Both the position numbers and the translations under genes were made by a program. DNA of 25,800 nucleotides from positions 1-25,800 of the forward strand of contig JABVXV010000571.1 in the NCBI GenBank assembly GCA_013365325.1, read 5' to 3'. Positions 23,234-25,800 of the stretch are shown here, in pieces. A model generated the notes under the pieces. The model saw nothing but the letters and a program-made list of their open reading frames with translations, ran no database searches and was not told the origin of the DNA. This DNA is from Dipetalonema caudispina (Eukaryota > Nematoda > Chromadorea > Rhabditida > Onchocercidae). How positions within the stretch are numbered: the first letter of the stretch is position 1; every line of letters begins with the position of its first letter.

Positions 23234-25800
23234 GTTAGTCTTTTTATTTTTTATTTATTCTTGGCTAATCCTTAGTAATCAATAAAATAAACAAGTTTGG
23301 CGTACGTGATACATATCTACACGTATCACATGTTTACGTAGACTTACACTTTTTTTAACAATTCATTTGAAAAAAATTGTTCCGATGAAAAGAATCATTG
23401 TTTCAATTACTGTTAAGTGCAACTTTAGCGTACGTGGGACACAGATACGTACATGTATTTACATATACAAAGCTTCGGAACAATAAGCATATGATGATGG
23501 AATGAATCATTTCAAGATCAAAATTTTTCATAAATTTTAAATTTCAATCTTTTTTTTTAAATTTATACAACTGATTATACATAATTTGATCAATAAGGGA
23601 ATGCTAATTTGTCTTCTACTGCCTGCATGTACAATAAATTGCAACTGTTTTAAACTAATTTATCAGATTTCATCAAAATGGAATTTCTTTTTTTCACCAA
23701 ATTCTTTTTATCATTCCGTTCTTTCAGGTTCTATGCGAATCAATTTCAGCGAAAAGTCGTAAAAACTACGATTCTTGTATTCAATCATTCAACGACATGA
23801 CTGTGGAAAAATTGAAAACATTAAGTGCTGAAGATATATGCAAAAACCAGAAAGTTTGTCCAATTCATTATAAAAAAGGTAAAATTTAAATTTAAAAAAA
23901 AAAAAAATTACGACACTTTTCTAACGTTCATTCTTGCTCTCTCTATGTCATATTTTTCAATCATTTGCTCTATTCATTATCCTATGCAATATGTACAAAG
24001 GAAATAAAAATCAATGTAACAATAAAATAGTGTAAAATTTGAAATACTATTTAAATTTAGAATTGAAAAAAAATGATAATAAAAATGTTTGTTAATTCAA
24101 TTTATTTGTTCATTTCTTTTTTGTAGAAAAAAAAAAAAACATCTCATATATTATTATTATTATTTGTATTAATAATATTTAAGTGGAAAATTTTGAAGAA
24201 AAAATAGCTTAAAAAAAATTTTTTTTCTAATTTACTTTAAAAAATATTTTTTGTTTTTAAATTATTAGATTTATCTAAAATGTAAGAGAGTTAAAAAGAA
24301 ATTTTTTTTTTTTTTTTGGCATAAAAATTAATATTATATAAAATAAATGCAAGAAACATTACATATATGTGAAGAAAAGAGAAAAAAAGAACAAAAATGA
24401 TTAGCCATTATGATAATATTATGATTATCATTGAAAATAATATGATAATATTTTTTGAGGTTAAATTATCAGAAAGGTCAAGATGGAGGAAAATTATGGG
24501 GTCAATGAAGATAAAACAGCAGCTGACAATATTTGCATTTTCTCCTCCTTCTTGTTGAACTATTTGTAAACATACGAACTGATGTCATCTGATTAGAGAG
24601 GGAAACAATTGACAGGAATTGTGATAAATGATTATGGATTGAAAATATCATCTTTTGTCCTTTCCTTCCTTCCTTTCTATCATCCTTCTACTTCATCTTT
24701 TTTCCACTCACTTGGAAATTACTTAAATATATTGGTATGATTAAAATTGGGCATTGATTGATTGATTGATTGATTGATTGATGAGAAACAAGAATAGATG
24801 TAATTATTTTGTTATTAAAATTAAATATCTAGGGGAAAACAGTAAATTTAATTTAACGATTTCAAATTTTAACAGATATATAAATAGAAATGCTATGTAA
24901 AAAACGAATAGAATGTTGATATTTTGTTTGAAAGAAAAATGAAAAGTGAAAATGATGAAGAATGGATGTATTATGCATATATATCACCAAATATATCAAT
25001 ATTTAAAATCCATAATTATAATATTCTCATTTCTCAAAATTTATAATTTATTTCTGTCAAATATCATATTTAATTATATATTTTAAAGTAATGATTTATT
25101 AGTAGTACTTTGGTATTAGTGATTTAATTTTTTTCTTTTATCTTCTTCTCATACTTTTTTTTCACAATATTTATGCTAAACTTCAATCCTAAAATGAAAA
25201 AAAATTTTTTTTAAAATTTTTCCATCTGTAAATGTTTGCTTATTTGTTGACATTAATAATTATATCAAATCTTTGCTGATAATGATTAACATGAAAAGGA
25301 GAAGAAAAAAGTAAAAAGAAATTGTTTACAAAATATTGAAAACAATTAGCGATTAATTTAGAGACATTAGAATTCAGATGTTTTAAAATTTTAGAAACAT
25401 TTTGATTGCTAAATTTTAATTGAATATTGAATTTAGTTAGCATAATACGAATTAATTTGAATGGAAGCGATTTATTTGTATTTTCTACAAGCATTTTGTT
25501 AATAAATTATTTTGATAACAGTTGATTTTAATTGAAAAATTTCACCTGTTAATACATGAGAATTTGTTTATTCCAGTAATATTGATGAAAAATACCGGTA
25601 AAGCCGATTTCCCGACTATACCGATCGTAACGGATGAACAATTGAAGAATGCGAAAAAGTATGATATCCTCAAAGCTATTGGTGATATTTTAAATGGAAA
25701 ATTGGAAAGTTCAAAAGGAAAGAATTTAACGTTTCATATTGATTTGGAATTTCGAAAATCACAACCTGATGAAATAGCAATATCAGAAAATTCAACAACT
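23072..25800 (+). CDS. Secreted saposin-like (SapB-domain) protein, 5' part, three exons, runs off the window
   Basis: Spliced model: exons 23072-23233, 23728-23878 and 25577-25800+, giving 179 visible residues. Residues 1-16 form a signal peptide (hydrophobic core ILLLLVV, likely cut after ILA). Residues about 30-102 match a saposin B domain: six cysteines at C32, C35, C57, C71, C92 and C98, with the family's CxxC opening (ICPFC) and a C-x5-C close. Family knowledge predicts pairs C32-C98, C35-C92 and C57-C71 holding a small helical, lipid- or membrane-binding fold. Residues 103-179 are a hydrophilic extension with possible N-glycosylation sites at N154 (NLT) and N176 (NST). I see no second CxxC in it. 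Nematode SAPLIPs include lysosomal-type lipid binders and antimicrobial caenopores; the sequence does not say which this is. The start is supported by an in-frame TAG at 23063-23065, an AAAAATG context and the signal peptide. All exon joins keep frame, and exons are about 31% GC against about 20% around them. The 3' end is missing, so total length is unknown. Confidence 0.88.
23234..23727 (+). other. Intron 1 of the saposin-like gene (494 bp) with CpG-containing repeats
   Basis: GTTAGT...TTTCAG intron. It holds two related blocks that begin GCGTACGTG (23300-23308 and 23428-23436). The first contains a stem GTGATAC/GTATCAC (23306-23312 and 23323-23329, 10-nt loop). A perfect 10-bp inverted repeat ATTGTTCCGA/TCGGAACAAT spans 23376-23484. 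These stand out because CpG is scarce in most of the window. Confidence 0.8.
23728..23878 (+). CDS. Exon 2 of the saposin-like gene: remaining four SapB cysteines
   Basis: The acceptor CTTTCAG ends at 23727. The exon is 151 nt, 50 codons plus one base, and ends before the donor AAG|GTAAAA at 23879 (phase 1). It begins VLCESISAKSRKNY and ends ICKNQKVCPIHYKK. Its cysteines take the C3, C4, C5 and C6 positions of the SapB pattern. It is 47/151 GC (about 31%), well above both introns. Confidence 0.87.
24649..24715. repeat. Polypyrimidine tract in intron 2
   Basis: About 65 nt almost wholly C and T on the plus strand, including TTCCTTCCTTCC. It is not followed at once by a good acceptor AG, so it is probably low-complexity sequence and not a splice signal. 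Confidence 0.6.
24753..24782. repeat. (ATTG)n tetranucleotide microsatellite
   Basis: Seven uninterrupted copies of ATTG plus two bases, inside intron 2. A simple repeat, likely length-polymorphic. Confidence 0.95.
25577..25800 (+). CDS. Exon 3 of the saposin-like gene: C-terminal extension, cut by the window edge
   Basis: The acceptor TTTATTCCAG ends at 25576. Taking the single base left from exon 2 gives GTA ATA TTG ATG AAA and an open frame of 75 codons to the last base of the window, exactly at a codon boundary. It encodes a Lys/Asp/Glu-rich segment (KNTGKADFPTIPIVTDEQ, then LKAIGDILNGKLE) ending in a Ser/Thr-rich stretch. It is 70/224 GC (31%). It is not part of the SapB fold, and I do not recognise it as another domain. 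Confidence 0.82.

Larger units (their letters stand above)
23879..25576 (+). other. Intron 2 of the saposin-like gene (1,698 bp)
   Basis: GTAAAA...ATTCCAG, phase 1. The contents are AT-rich with A/T runs, a less AT-rich island at about 24470-24620, a pyrimidine tract at about 24649-24715 and an (ATTG)7 repeat at 24753-24782. If the intron is retained, the frame adds GKI and stops at TAA (23888-23890), which would give a 107-residue protein that is only signal peptide plus SapB domain. Confidence 0.78.

Noticed and set aside
25240..25494. 84-codon ATG-initiated minus-strand frame inside intron 2
   Set aside because: About one frame this long is expected by chance. It lies antisense within a well-supported intron and shows no domain.
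1..25800. Transposons, CRISPR arrays, rRNA, tRNA and viral insertions
   Set aside because: No transposase-like or reverse-transcriptase-like motifs in any frame I read, no paired terminal repeats of useful length, and no regularly spaced spacer array. A genome-wide repeat search could still reveal short nonautonomous elements that one window cannot show.

Overview
The window reads as nuclear DNA of an animal with spliced genes, most likely a nematode and probably a clade III (filarial or spirurid) worm. Hand-counted lines are about 20% GC outside coding exons and about 31% GC inside the one convincing gene. Poly(A) and poly(T) runs are frequent, splice acceptors are TTTCAG-like, and a TTTCAG sits about 40 nt before a start codon, as trans-spliced nematode genes have. 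The organism assignment is inference. Strongyloides has similar AT content, but a gene-poor stretch of about 23 kb does not suit its compact genome. I saw no bacterial operon, CRISPR array, tRNA, rRNA or recognisable transposon.

Right end (23072-25800): the only gene I am confident in. It is the 5' part of a plus-strand gene for a secreted saposin-like (SapB-domain) protein. Three exons join in phase: 23072-23233, 23728-23878 and 25577 to beyond the window edge. They encode a signal peptide, a complete six-cysteine SapB domain split between exons 1 and 2, and a lysine-rich, possibly glycosylated C-terminal extension that runs off the window. Intron 1 carries CpG-containing repeats, and intron 2 holds a less AT-rich island with open frames.

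Left and middle (1-23000): about 23 kb with no gene I can name. It holds homopolymer tracts, microsatellites, a diverged tandem duplication of about 211 bp (5733-6160), a run of four TTGATAATCAT sites (19222-19282), a three-copy 41-bp repeat (20806-20950), and five copies of the palindrome TTGGCCAA. It also has pronounced strand-composition skew that changes sign near 15.4 kb. Four spots (3.8-4.6, 5.0-5.45, 8.3-9.0 and 11.3-11.7 kb) have open frames and splice-like sites resembling small or decayed genes. At this base composition a stop is expected about every 10 codons, so a longest chance frame of about 90 codons is expected in 25.8 kb. None of these candidates is secure.

Nothing links several genes into a pathway. 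The biological content is one SAPLIP gene with its upstream region, plus structured noncoding DNA.
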